Of a stretch of 64,000 nucleotides of DNA, positions 54,674-63,959 are shown piece by piece. Made by a program: the position numbers and the translations under genes. The stretch comes from Candidatus Gastranaerophilales bacterium (GTDB lineage: Bacteria; Cyanobacteriota; Vampirovibrionia; Gastranaerophilales; Gastranaerophilaceae). How positions within the stretch are numbered: position 1 is the stretch's first letter; every line of letters begins with the position of its first letter. The notes beneath the pieces were generated by a model. The model was not told the DNA's origin. It saw only the letters and a list, made by a program, of their open reading frames with translations, and made no database searches. The DNA lies in assembly GCA_944326475.1 (NCBI GenBank), contig CALVEC010000006.1:83108-147107 (forward strand). Direction: 5' to 3'.

Positions 54674-55822
54674 CTAAATACCTATTTTTTCACTCGGAAT
54701 TATAAATGAATAGGTTGTTCCTTCGCCTTCTTCCGATGAAACCCACATTTTGCCTTTTAAAATACGTATAAAATGGTACACAATACCAAGCGACAGTCCT
54801 TTTATAAGTGATTTTTTCGACACATCTTCGTCAACATTTGCGTACGGGTCAAAGGCTGTATACATTTCATCTTCGCTTAACCCTTCACTGCCGTCTGCAA
54901 CTTGAAACATCATGTAGGTCTTGTCGCCGGTTTCAGGCATGACGACAAGCCCTGCTGCTTTTACGATTTCAAGATTGGGCGTGCTTACCGTAACTCTTAC
55001 CGCACCTTTATCCGTATTGTTGATAGCATTTTCAATAAGGACTGTAATAACCTGTTTTAACAAAGCTTCATCGCTGTAACAACTTCTTTTCAGCAGCCCG
55101 TTTAAATCTACTGTTAAAACCAGCTTTTTCTGCTCGGCTTTGAGTTTGTACTCGTTGAAAACGTTTGTTATGAGCGTTACAAAATCGAACATCTTCAAAT
55201 TGTAGTCATACAACCCCGCTTCAAGTTTTGTATAATCAATAAGTTTTTGCATAAGCTCCAAAAGCTGTTCAGAATTTTTGTTGATAATTTTAAGATATTT
55301 TTCCTGTTTTTCATTGACTTCACCGCCCAGCCCCTCGAGTATTGCTTGAGAAAAGCCGACAACAGAGTGTAATGGCGAGGTTAATTCGTTAGATATTTTT
55401 GACAGGTAAACATCTTTATTTTTTGTATGTTTTGTCAGATATTCGTGTTCAAACATAAGTTTGTTAAGCATTTTTTGAGATGAAGTCTCGTCTCTTACAG
55501 TGATAAGTATTTTGTCTTTAAACGGCATTCTTGATGCCATAACTTCAAGATACAACTCGTCTTCCGGGTTGAGTTTTGAACGGACAACCGTGCATGCTCC
55601 TGTATCTGCAAGCCCTTCTATAAGTTTATAACCGCCGTCAAACATGTTGAACAGTTCTGCTGTATCAAACTCCTCCGGTGACATTTTGAATATGTCAAGC
55701 AGTTTTTGGTTTGCCTGCAAAATTTCACCGGACGTGGATATCAGCATCATTGCCTCCGGGTAGTATTCAAACGGTATATCGTCAGATTTTGAATGTTTAA
55801 ATAATAATGATAGTAAATTCAT
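54674..55822 (-). CDS. Sensor histidine kinase-like protein with degenerate H box
   Basis: 382 residues, no membrane segment. A PAS-like domain (about 16-115) is followed by a HisKA-like helix pair (about 125-200) and a HATPase domain (about 225-378). In the H box the expected SHELR(T)PL is SNELTSPL: the phosphoacceptor His is Asn145. The N box (LIENAINN, Asn265) is kept. The G1 box is altered (VADGSEGLS instead of D.G.G) and the G2 box is GLSLGIV. It may be a pseudokinase or regulator of another kinase. No response regulator gene is adjacent. Confidence 0.8.
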   Translation of the reverse strand: MNLLSLLFKHSKSDDIPFEYYPEAMMLISTSGEILQANQKLLDIFKMSPEEFDTAELFNMFDGGYKLIEGLADTGACTVVRSKLNPEDELYLEVMASRMPFKDKILITVRDETSSQKMLNKLMFEHEYLTKHTKNKDVYLSKISNELTSPLHSVVGFSQAILEGLGGEVNEKQEKYLKIINKNSEQLLELMQKLIDYTKLEAGLYDYNLKMFDFVTLITNVFNEYKLKAEQKKLVLTVDLNGLLKRSCYSDEALLKQVITVLIENAINNTDKGAVRVTVSTPNLEIVKAAGLVVMPETGDKTYMMFQVADGSEGLSEDEMYTAFDPYANVDEDVSKKSLIKGLSLGIVYHFIRILKGKMWVSSEEGEGTTYSFIIPSEKIGI

Positions 55823-55899
55823 AATTGTCTCTCAATATTGTTCAATCTTATCATATTTTTTTTGTTTTATAAACAAAAAAATTGATAGCTCAGTCCTGA

Positions 55900-56133
55900 T
55901 TATAAAAAAAGAGCTTTTAGAGCTAACAAATCTTCATAAGCAGCGCCTGCTTCCGCCAGTTCCTCGGCGCTTATGCCGAAAAGAGTTATGACGGATTTTG
56001 TTTCTTCTCCAAAATCGTTCTGTTTAAATTTGTCAACAACAAAACTGACAGCATCTTCTCTTTTAAGAGTTCCGTTTAGAGAAAGATTGGATTTTATGCA
56101 GTTGTAGAAATTTCTTTTCTTAGCCTTTCCCAT
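55900..56133 (-). CDS. Small hypothetical protein
   Basis: 77 residues, no signal peptide or membrane segment. Basic N-terminus (MGKAKKRNFYN), then two or three helices ending in an Ala/Glu/Leu-rich segment (ISAEELAEAGAAYEDLLALKALFL). It is not recognised. It stands alone between the kinase-like gene and the divergent MsbA-like gene. The weak composition bias suggests it is real, but it could be spurious. Confidence 0.5.
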   Translation of the reverse strand: MGKAKKRNFYNCIKSNLSLNGTLKREDAVSFVVDKFKQNDFGEETKSVITLFGISAEELAEAGAAYEDLLALKALFL

Positions 56134-56320
56134 AAGTAAATTTTAATTCAAAAAATGTATAAAAAAAAGTCTGTAAGTATAACAGCTTAATTATTCTATA
56201 ATCTCCGCAGTATTTTATTGTTTTGGGAATGCTGATATGTTAATATGTGTTACTATTGTTGACCATCGTAGTTTTTTTACGATATTATTAATATACAAGT
56301 TTAACAGGAGAGGGGATAGA

Positions 56321-58111
56321 ATGAAGCTTAAAGACACAACTGCAGAGACTTCGTTTAATTATTTATATTTGACAAAAAGAATCTTTAAATTTATAAAACC
56401 GGTGCTTGGCAGAGTAATTATCGGCTTTTTGGTTGCGATTCCGGTCGGACTTTTAGACGGTGTTGTTGCTTATGCCCTTAAACCGTATATGGATGAAGTA
56501 CTTATAAAGAAAAATATGTGGCTTGCGGCATTGATTCCGTTTGGTATTGTTATGTTTGCGGGCTTGCAGGGTGTTTTGAGATATTTGAATGAATATTTGA
56601 CTAACTGGACAGGTCAAAAAGTGACAAACTCCATTAAAATCGCGCTTTTTAACAAACTTGTCCACATGGATCCAAAGTTTTTTGATGAAAATTCCTCAGG
56701 TATAATTCTCACACGTTATCTTACAGACCCGGATACGGCATCAAAAGGTGTATTAGATAATTTGAAAGCTTTTATGAGTGCGGGGTTTGGTGCAATAGCG
56801 CTCATTGGGGTTATGTTGTACAACTCCTGGAAATTGGCGCTTGTCGGGGTTGTTGTTCTTTTAGTTGCATTTTTGCCGGTAGCGCTTATTCGTAAAAGAA
56901 TAAAATCCGCTTCCAACAAGAATATGAAAATCGGCGGCAATATTACAACTAATTTTAATGAAACATACGCCGGCAATAAAATTATGACGGCATATAATCT
57001 TGCTGCTTACCAGGAGCAAAAATTTACAGACCAGATAAACGCGTCATTTAATGTCAATATGTCTTTGGTAAAACGAGCCGGATGGATGTCACCGATTATG
57101 TATTTAATTGCTTCCGTCGGTATTGCACTGGTTATGGCGTATGGCACACACCTTGTTACGTCAGGCGCAATGACGAGCGGCAGTCTTCTGTCTTTCGTTA
57201 CATCTCTGCTATTGCTTTACAAGCCGGTTAAAACACTCGGTAATACATTGACCAACCTCCAGACTATTTTTGTTGCAATGGGAAGAACGTTTGAACTGTT
57301 TGATATTTACCCTGAACTTACAGACAGAGAAAATGCCGTTGAACTCAAAGAAATTCACCAGGGTGTACAGTTTGACCACGTAAGTTTTGAATATGTTGAA
57401 GGTACGCCGGTGTTAAAAAATATAAATCTCAGCGTGGGAGTGGGCGAGACGCTTGCTATTGTCGGAAACTCAGGCGGAGGGAAAACTACTATAGCAAACC
57501 TTATCCCGAGATTTTATGATGTAACTTCCGGTGCAATAAGGATTGACGGTGTAGATATAAGAGACATTACAATGGAGTCTCTGAGAAATCATATATCAGT
57601 TGTTTTTCAGGATAATTTCCTTTTCTCCGGAACAATCAGAGAAAATCTTTTGATGGGTAATTTTGACGCAACGGATGAAGATATTGACAGAGTCGTTAAA
57701 ATGGCGCATCTGGATGAATTTTTGCATGAGATGCCGGATGGATTGGACACTGAAATAGGGGAAAGGGGAACAACTCTCTCCGGCGGTCAGCGTCAGCGTG
57801 TTGCTATTGCACGTGCAATGTTGAGAAACGCGCCGATTGTCATACTGGATGAGGCAACCTCCGCTCTTGATAATAAGTCTGAGGCTATTGTACAAAAAGC
57901 ACTGGATAACCTGATACAGGATAAAACTGTGTTTGTTATTGCACATAGGCTTTCCACAATTAAAAATGCTGACAGAATTGCGGTTATAAACGAAGGAGAG
58001 CTTATTGAAATAGGTACTCACGATGAGCTTATGCATTTGCCAAACGGCAAATACAGACTGCTTTATGAGATGCAGTTTTCAGAGTCTCCTGAACCTGAAG
58101 TCGTGATTTAA
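56321..58111 (+). CDS. MsbA-like ABC exporter (membrane domain fused to ATPase)
   Basis: 596 residues from the ATG with GGAGAGGGG upstream; an open extension to 56237 lacks a ribosome site. Six membrane helices (about 20-320) are followed by an ATPase: Walker A GNSGGGKTT (from residue 382), signature LSGGQRQRVAIARAM, Walker B IVILDEATSALD (Asp about 510) and H-loop IAHRLSTI. The arrangement is that of MsbA, which flips lipid A core across the inner membrane; drug or lipid-linked glycan export is also possible. The neighbouring glycan operon fits a role in surface glycolipid export. Confidence 0.88.
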   Translation: MKLKDTTAETSFNYLYLTKRIFKFIKPVLGRVIIGFLVAIPVGLLDGVVAYALKPYMDEVLIKKNMWLAALIPFGIVMFAGLQGVLRYLNEYLTNWTGQKVTNSIKIALFNKLVHMDPKFFDENSSGIILTRYLTDPDTASKGVLDNLKAFMSAGFGAIALIGVMLYNSWKLALVGVVVLLVAFLPVALIRKRIKSASNKNMKIGGNITTNFNETYAGNKIMTAYNLAAYQEQKFTDQINASFNVNMSLVKRAGWMSPIMYLIASVGIALVMAYGTHLVTSGAMTSGSLLSFVTSLLLLYKPVKTLGNTLTNLQTIFVAMGRTFELFDIYPELTDRENAVELKEIHQGVQFDHVSFEYVEGTPVLKNINLSVGVGETLAIVGNSGGGKTTIANLIPRFYDVTSGAIRIDGVDIRDITMESLRNHISVVFQDNFLFSGTIRENLLMGNFDATDEDIDRVVKMAHLDEFLHEMPDGLDTEIGERGTTLSGGQRQRVAIARAMLRNAPIVILDEATSALDNKSEAIVQKALDNLIQDKTVFVIAHRLSTIKNADRIAVINEGELIEIGTHDELMHLPNGKYRLLYEMQFSESPEPEVVI

Positions 58112-58193
58112 ATAAAAAAATAAGATTTTGCGCAGGCTTATTGGTGAGCAGGGATTTATTTTTGTCGTTGTCTGTAAATAGGGCACAAAAGGT

Positions 58194-59213
58194 TTATACG
58201 ACAGAAGTTTTCAACCAATTCAGTTTTTCGATTTTTTTCAATACTCTTTTTGGTGTTATTGTTGACATACAGGGGGTTGTTATGTCCTCTGCTTTTTTCT
58301 TATTGCATTTTGTGCTTCTACATGGAGCGCATTTATACAAAGGTGCAATATAAATACATTCAGGGCTGAACGGACCGCATTCTGTTCCTGAAGTAGAACC
58401 CATAATTGCAAGTGCCTTGACTCCAAGAGCTGCAGCTATATGCAGCGGTCCCGAATCAATAGACAAAAACAAATCGGAAAAAGAATAAAGTGCTGCGCTC
58501 TCAACCAGTGACAGCTCGCCTGAAAACAAAACAGAGTTCGGAATTTTTAAAAGAGCTTCGTGTGCTTCACGCTCTGATTTTGAACCGGTAATAAAGACAG
58601 TGCCGCCGTATTTTTTTACGAGTTTTGTTCCTGTTTCAATCCAGTAATCCTGTCTCCAGATACGACCTTCACGTTCTTTGTCATGCGCGCCGCCGGAGTT
58701 GAGCACAATATACGGGCGCGGATAGCTCTTTATTTTTTCATAAATTTTTTCACAAACACTCTGTTTTACGGAAAGATTGACCTTGTTTGGAAATTTTAAA
58801 TCGTCAAAAAGTTTTAGTCCGCTGTTAAAAAATACCCTCACTGCGTGTTTGTTTTTTGTTGTTTTGTCTCTTTTTACAACTTTTTTTGCACCGGAGCATA
58901 TGTTTAAAATTATATTCCTTGTTGAATTTGTAAGACTTATGACGGCATCAAAATGCTCTTTTCTGAGTTCCAACCCTTTTTTGATTATATACAACATATC
59001 TTTTTTACGGGCGTTTTCTATTGTCCATATTTTTGTGATATCTTTGTCATTTTCAAGAAGGGGAGCAATTGCATCAAGTGTCATGTAGTGAAGTTCAACA
59101 TCCGGATGCTGCTTTTTTATTGCTTGATGAATAACAAGGCTGTTTACAACATCACCTATTGCCCCCAGACGTATAATAAGTATTTTTTTTAGCTTTTTAT
59201 TATGTATAACCAT
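58194..59213 (-). CDS. GT9 glycosyltransferase (ADP-heptose:LPS heptosyltransferase-like)
   Basis: 339 residues. The N-terminal KKILIIRLGAIGDVV, central NSGGAHDKEREGRIW and C-terminal SIDSGPLHIAAALGVKALAIMGSTSGTECGP match the two-domain GT-B fold of heptosyltransferases. It has an unusual cluster of cysteines (YKCAPCRSTKC) in the C-terminal domain, where related proteins carry a CxxC near the nucleotide-sugar site. It overlaps the preceding GT2 gene by 25 bases and is the last gene of the rml operon. It would add a sugar to an LPS core or similar glycan. Confidence 0.85.
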   Translation of the reverse strand: MVIHNKKLKKILIIRLGAIGDVVNSLVIHQAIKKQHPDVELHYMTLDAIAPLLENDKDITKIWTIENARKKDMLYIIKKGLELRKEHFDAVISLTNSTRNIILNICSGAKKVVKRDKTTKNKHAVRVFFNSGLKLFDDLKFPNKVNLSVKQSVCEKIYEKIKSYPRPYIVLNSGGAHDKEREGRIWRQDYWIETGTKLVKKYGGTVFITGSKSEREAHEALLKIPNSVLFSGELSLVESAALYSFSDLFLSIDSGPLHIAAALGVKALAIMGSTSGTECGPFSPECIYIAPLYKCAPCRSTKCNKKKAEDITTPCMSTITPKRVLKKIEKLNWLKTSVV

Positions 59214-60058
59214 ACCTTTAATATTAACAAAGGCGTAACAAAAAGTCTAACGATGTGTGACAGCATAAATACAAGCTTGTAAGGAGACAGCTTTTTAAGT
59301 TTATAGCATTTTTTATAAAATAAGTACTCACTTTTAAGCTTTGCCTCTGTTTTTGCCTTTTTCTTTTTTGTGGATTTTCCTTCAAAGTGGTATATCTCAG
59401 CATCCGGCAAAATGTATGCATGCCAGCCTTCTTGTTTAATCCTGAATTGTAATTCACTTTCTTCAAAATAAAGAAAAAACTCGGGGTCAAAATAACCGAC
59501 TTCGTCAAGTACAGACTTCCGTACGAACATATCAGCACCTATAATCTGATCAACCTGTTTAAATTCGTTATTTTCATTGTTTCCCTTATCCCTGATTTTT
59601 TGCTTTATCCTAGGGTAAAAGGCTGTAAGCTGAAAAGTTCTTATACATTTTTCTTTTAAAGTCGGAAGATGTCCGTATGAGTGAACGTGTTTGTTATTTT
59701 CATTGTAAAGATTTCCACCGCAGACTGCAGCTTTCGGGTTTTGTTCCATAAAATCAAAGAAAATTTTAGGTGCATTATTAATAAGAACAGTATCAGTGTT
59801 TAAAAGCAGCACGTATTTTGCGTTTGATTGCTGTATTGCAAGATTGTTTGCCCGTCCGAAGCCAAGATTTTCACCTGCTTCAATCAGATTTACCTGCGGA
59901 AATTCATTCTTTATCATCTCGCAAGAGCCGTCAATTGAGCCGTTGTCTGTCACCCAGACCTCAAATTCTAACCCGCTGACTTTTTCATAAATCGACTTTA
60001 GGCAGTTACGTGTTAAGTCTTTTGTATTATAGTTTACGAGGATGATTGATACATCCAT
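59189..60058 (-). CDS. GT2 glycosyltransferase (rhamnosyltransferase-like)
   Basis: 289 residues. GT-A fold: VSIILVNYNTKDLTRNCL, VTDNGSIDGS, ENLGFGRANN, LLNTDT (DXD-like), then IIGADMFVRKSVLDEVGYFD and FFLYFEESELQFRIKQEGW, the pattern of the WbbL/rhamnosyltransferase group. One or two hydrophobic segments lie at the C-terminus. Start ATG overlaps the rmlA stop (TAATG). Together with the dTDP-rhamnose genes it most likely transfers rhamnose to a lipid-linked or LPS glycan. Confidence 0.85.
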   Translation of the reverse strand: MDVSIILVNYNTKDLTRNCLKSIYEKVSGLEFEVWVTDNGSIDGSCEMIKNEFPQVNLIEAGENLGFGRANNLAIQQSNAKYVLLLNTDTVLINNAPKIFFDFMEQNPKAAVCGGNLYNENNKHVHSYGHLPTLKEKCIRTFQLTAFYPRIKQKIRDKGNNENNEFKQVDQIIGADMFVRKSVLDEVGYFDPEFFLYFEESELQFRIKQEGWHAYILPDAEIYHFEGKSTKKKKAKTEAKLKSEYLFYKKCYKLKKLSPYKLVFMLSHIVRLFVTPLLILKVWLYIIKS

Positions 60059-60927
60059 TATTCCCTCCCGAGTATTCTTGCAACGTAACTGAAATATTCA
60101 TTATTTTTGTAATGTTTAATGCTGTCTAACAAAAACTCTTTGCTGACAAAGCCCATCCTGTATGCAACTTCTTCCAAACAGGCAATCTTTATCCCCTGGT
60201 TTTCTTCTATAGTATGAATAAACTGGCTAGCCTGCAAAAGTGATTCGTGGGTTCCTGTGTCAAGCCACGCAAATCCCCTTCCGAGTATTTCTACATCCAA
60301 TCTTCCTTCTTCCAAATAAATTCTGTTTAAGTCTGTTATTTCCAGTTCACCTCTGGCAGATGGCTTGAGGGCTTTTGCGTATTCTGTAACCTTATTGTCG
60401 TAAAAATACAATCCGGTAACTGCGTAGTTTGATTTTGGATGTAGTGGTTTTTCTTCAATGGACAAAGCTTTGCCGGAGTTGTCAAATTCAACGACGCCAA
60501 AGCGTTCAGGGTCTTTGACAAAATACCCGAAAACCGTAGCTTTATTGTTTTTTGCAACGCATTTCTTGAGTGTACCCGAAAATCCGCTGCCGTAAAAGAT
60601 ATTGTCTCCTAAAATCAACGCAGCTTTGTCTCCGTTAATAAATTCTTCGCCAAGAATGAACGCCTGAGCAAGTCCGTCAGGAGAAGGCTGTTCTTTGTAG
60701 CTGAATTTTACTCCGTACTGTTCGCCTGTACCGAGCAGTTTTTTAAAATTAGGTAAGTCCTGGGGTGTTGAAATGATAAGAATATCCCTGATTCCTGCGA
60801 GCATAAGCACTGAAATCGGATGAAAAATCATAGGTTTGTCGTAAATCGGCAAAAGCTGCTTTGAAACAGCAATTGTACTGGGATAAAGTCTTGTACCTGC
60901 ACCGCCTGCAAGAATTATACCTTTCAT
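60058..60927 (-). CDS. rmlA: Glucose-1-phosphate thymidylyltransferase RmlA
   Basis: 289 residues. Nucleotidyl-transferase motif [17 protein letters not shown] at the N-terminus, then [37 protein letters not shown] and [11 protein letters not shown] are typical of RmlA. It makes dTDP-glucose, the first step of dTDP-rhamnose synthesis. The ATG at 60927 is preferred because it overlaps the rmlD stop; a TTG one codon earlier is possible. Confidence 0.97.
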   Translation of the reverse strand: MKGIILAGGAGTRLYPSTIAVSKQLLPIYDKPMIFHPISVLMLAGIRDILIISTPQDLPNFKKLLGTGEQYGVKFSYKEQPSPDGLAQAFILGEEFINGDKAALILGDNIFYGSGFSGTLKKCVAKNNKATVFGYFVKDPERFGVVEFDNSGKALSIEEKPLHPKSNYAVTGLYFYDNKVTEYAKALKPSARGELEITDLNRIYLEEGRLDVEILGRGFAWLDTGTHESLLQASQFIHTIEENQGIKIACLEEVAYRMGFVSKEFLLDSIKHYKNNEYFSYVARILGRE

Positions 60928-61748
60928 CAATCAACCCTCAATTCTATATAATCTTTTAATGCTGTCTTCCAGTCACGGCAGCGGTTTTGGTTGTCCATTA
61001 CACTGTAAGCCGGGCGTTTTGCCGGACGGGGAAATTCGTCTGTTGTGCAGGGGACAACGTTTACCTTTAATCCGCACTGTTTGAAAATTTCTTTTGCGAA
61101 TCCAAACCAGGAGGTTTTTCCGGAGCCGCATATATGATAAACTCCGTAGGGTGCATCTTCTTCAATCAGGTCTGCAATACCGTTTGCAAGTTCTACAGTC
61201 CAAGTCGGGCAACCGATTTGGTCGTCTACAACTTTTAGTTCCGGTTTTTGTGCAAGAGAAATCATTGTTTCAACAAAATTTTTGCCGTGATGTCCGTAAA
61301 GCCAGCTTGTACGGGCTATATAAAAATTTTTACAATATTTTTGCACCGCCTGTTCACCATGGAGTTTTGAAAGTCCGTATGCGTTAATAGGGTTTGTTTT
61401 GTCATCAGGTAAGTATGGTGTATTTTTTGTTCCGTCAAAAACATAGTCCGTGGATATGTAAACAAGTATAATATCGTTTTTTGCGCAAATTTTTGCAATA
61501 TTTTCAGTTCCGATTGAGTTTACTTTTTCATTTATCGGGTCTTCTTCCGCCATATCAACATTTGTATATGCGGCGCAATGTACAATTAATTCAGGCTTTT
61601 CATTCTCTATAAACTTGCTTGCCGCTGCAAAATCGGTTACATCAAATTCCCGTCTGCCGCACTCTATAACGTCGTGCCCGCAGTCATCAAGAACAGAACA
61701 CAAATCCTGACCAAGCATTCCTTTTGCTCCGGTTACCAGCACATTCAT
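60927..61748 (-). CDS. rmlD: dTDP-4-dehydrorhamnose reductase RmlD
   Basis: 273 residues from the ATG that overlaps the rmlB stop (ATGA). NAD(P)-binding [12 protein letters not shown], then STDYVFDGT, the catalytic [10 protein letters not shown] (Tyr, Lys) and RTSWLYG are typical. It catalyses the last step, giving dTDP-L-rhamnose. Confidence 0.96.
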   Translation of the reverse strand: MNVLVTGAKGMLGQDLCSVLDDCGHDVIECGRREFDVTDFAAASKFIENEKPELIVHCAAYTNVDMAEEDPINEKVNSIGTENIAKICAKNDIILVYISTDYVFDGTKNTPYLPDDKTNPINAYGLSKLHGEQAVQKYCKNFYIARTSWLYGHHGKNFVETMISLAQKPELKVVDDQIGCPTWTVELANGIADLIEEDAPYGVYHICGSGKTSWFGFAKEIFKQCGLKVNVVPCTTDEFPRPAKRPAYSVMDNQNRCRDWKTALKDYIELRVD

Positions 61749-62728
61749 CCGACAAGTCCTGCTTTCTTTTTCTCGATGGATTCTATCCAATCTTGATTGT
61801 TCAAGTACCAGTCTATTGTGAGTTTTATGCCCTGCTCAAAAGTAACAGAAGGTCTCCAGCCGAGTTCTGTCTGTATCTTTTTGTTATCAATTGCATAACG
61901 CCGGTCGTGCCCCAGTCGGTCCTGTACGTATTCAATACTGGATTCGTCTTTGCCCATTGCGTTTAGAATAATTTTTGTAATCTCAAGGTTTGTTTTTTCG
62001 TTGTGTCCGCCTATATTATAGACTTCTCCGACTCTGCCTTTGTGCAAAACCGTGTCAATAGCGGCACAATGGTCATACACGTAAAGCCAATCCCTCACGT
62101 TTAAACCGTCTCCGTACACCGGAACTTTTTTGTTGTCTAACAGCCTTGAAATAAAGAACGGAATAAGTTTTTCCGGATACTGGAAAGGTCCGTAGTTGTT
62201 AGAACAGCGGGTCGTCAATACCGGCATTTTATACGTTTCATAATAAGCCCTTACAAGCAAATCAGCACTTGCTTTAGAAGCAGAGTAGGGCGAGTTTGGA
62301 GCAAGGGGAGTTGTCTCGTAAAAATAGCCGGTGCTTCCAAGCGTTCCGTAAACTTCATCGGTTGAAACCTGCAAATATCTTTGTACTCCGGCTTCTTTGG
62401 CGTTTTGCAAAAGATTGAGCGTGCCCTGTACATTGGTTTCAATAAAGATTTCAGGTCCGCTAATCGAACGATCAACATGGCTTTCTGCCGCAAAATTCAC
62501 AACCGCATCGCAATCTGCGACAATTTCTCTTACGAGTTTTTTGTCGCAAATATTTCCATGCACAAATGTGTAATTTTTATTATCTTTTACGTCGTTTAAA
62601 TTTTCGATATTCCCTGCATAGGTGAGCGCATCCAGATTTATTATTTTATAGTCAGGGTGTGTTTTTAGCATGTGTCTTACAAAACAGCTTCCTATAAATC
62701 CTGCCCCGCCTGTTACTAGTACTTTCAT
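61745..62728 (-). CDS. rmlB: dTDP-glucose 4,6-dehydratase RmlB
   Basis: 327 residues from the ATG overlapping the rmlC stop (ATGA), with GGAG upstream. The motifs VTGGAGFIGS, NFAAESHVDRSI, STDEVYG, YSASKASADLLVRAY (Tyr, Lys) and RCSNNYGP are those of RmlB. It converts dTDP-glucose to the 4-keto-6-deoxy form. Confidence 0.97.
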   Translation of the reverse strand: MKVLVTGGAGFIGSCFVRHMLKTHPDYKIINLDALTYAGNIENLNDVKDNKNYTFVHGNICDKKLVREIVADCDAVVNFAAESHVDRSISGPEIFIETNVQGTLNLLQNAKEAGVQRYLQVSTDEVYGTLGSTGYFYETTPLAPNSPYSASKASADLLVRAYYETYKMPVLTTRCSNNYGPFQYPEKLIPFFISRLLDNKKVPVYGDGLNVRDWLYVYDHCAAIDTVLHKGRVGEVYNIGGHNEKTNLEITKIILNAMGKDESSIEYVQDRLGHDRRYAIDNKKIQTELGWRPSVTFEQGIKLTIDWYLNNQDWIESIEKKKAGLVG

Positions 62729-63276
62729 TCCAATTCTCCACAATCTTTTAACAATGGTTGATTTGCGTCTTTTTCGCTGACCAGCGGTGTGAAATCAATC
62801 CCCCAGTCTACACCTATATCCGGATCATCCCACTTTATGCCTCTGTCATTTTCCGGAGAGTATTCTTCAGATGCCTTGTAAATCAGTTCAGCTTCGTCGC
62901 TTAATACAACAAAGCCATGCGCAAATCCTTGCGGAATATACAGCATGTGTCTATTGCCCTCAGATAACACTGCTCCGACCCATTTTTTGTACGTCGGAGA
63001 ATCTTTTCTTATATCAACGGCGACGTCAAAAACCTTGCCTTTGGGGCATCTTACAAGTTTTGCCTGTGCTTTGGGTGATTTTTGATAATGCAAACCTCTC
63101 AATACACCTTTTGTTGATTTTGAATGGTTGTCTTGTATAAATTCGACAGTTATGCCGTTTTTATAAAACTCTGATTTTTTGTAAGTTTCCATAAAAAAAC
63201 CGCGGCTGTCGCCAAAAACTTTAGGTTTTACAAGGATAACATCTTTTATTTTTGTCGGTTCAAATTCAAAAGGCAT
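62725..63276 (-). CDS. rmlC: dTDP-4-dehydrorhamnose 3,5-epimerase RmlC
   Basis: 183 residues from the ATG with AGGAG seven bases upstream; an open extension of six codons has no ribosome site. Cupin motifs DSRGFFMETYKKSEF, QDNHSKSTKGVLRGLHYQ, VAVDIRKDSPTYKKW and YIPQGFAHGF are typical. It is the first gene of the rmlC-B-D-A-GT2-GT9 operon, in which all junctions overlap by 1-25 bases. Confidence 0.97.
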   Translation of the reverse strand: MPFEFEPTKIKDVILVKPKVFGDSRGFFMETYKKSEFYKNGITVEFIQDNHSKSTKGVLRGLHYQKSPKAQAKLVRCPKGKVFDVAVDIRKDSPTYKKWVGAVLSEGNRHMLYIPQGFAHGFVVLSDEAELIYKASEEYSPENDRGIKWDDPDIGVDWGIDFTPLVSEKDANQPLLKDCGELE

Positions 63277-63293
63277 AATAATACTCCTGTACA

Positions 63294-63323
63294 ATTCTAT
63301 CGTGTATAAAGGTTGTATGTCAA
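63294..63323 (-). promoter_or_regulatory. Sigma-70-type promoter of the rml operon
   Basis: Minus strand: -35 TTGACA (63318-63323), 18-base spacer, -10 TAGAAT (63294-63299), 18 bases before the rmlC start. Confidence 0.7.
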
Positions 63324-63659
63324 TAATTTTTGTATCTGTCAGCCATTCATTGAAAAGGAACTTAAATATTAAAGAGTTGTTTTGCGTTGTCGGGTAGAGC
63401 CGTCGGGTAGAGCTTGTCAGGATTTTAATGAAAATTTATCCGGTCTTGTGCCGGAAAATTTTCGTTTAAAGACTCTACAAGCTCTTTCGGTCTGCGCCTG
63501 TTTTCTTTTCTTTGGTTCGTTTTTTCTCTTTTGCTCGCAACAAAAGAGAAAAAATGAATGTTCAAAAAACTTGTTCGATACAATTTTTCGGTTTGCACTT
63601 TCGTATAAAATACGGAATATAATTAAAAGCTGGAAAATACGATTATTGAGATTTAATAA
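63324..63659. other. Intergenic region upstream of the rml operon, no gene seen
   Basis: It contains a tandem duplication of GTCGGGTAGAGC (63389-63400 and 63402-63413) and several short inverted words such as AAAATTTTC and TCTTTTGC / GCAAAAGA-like. No credible coding sequence is present. Confidence 0.5.
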
Positions 63660-63937
63660 CTCCCCATCCCAACCTTGTCTTGAATTTCCTTCCCGCTCAG
63701 CTCTGTCACTCGTTTGGCTTCGCCAGTACTCGCTTCGAGCTTCGCTCCCCGGGTTTCACCCGTCCGAAAATTCGCTCCCCAAGTCGGGGAAGGAGTTACT
63801 CTTTTAATTTTTATACGGCACGGAGAAACTTCGTTTCTCTCTTAGCCTACCTCCATCCGTAACGTGACATTTAGTCACCTTCCGGACGGAGTCCTTCCTC
63901 CCCAACTTGGGGAGGGATAGGGCGGGGAACGGCATGG
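63660..63937 (-). repeat. Dispersed repeat family A, inverted copy at right edge
   Basis: 63660-63797 is the reverse complement of 36985-37122 over 138 bp with no mismatch seen. Further family A words follow, including CTTGGGGAGGGATAGGGCGGGGAACGGCATG near 63914-63937 (landmarks, not contiguous identity). It has no gene. Confidence 0.8.
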
Positions 63938-63959
63938 CGTACTTTTCTCTTAAAACTAC

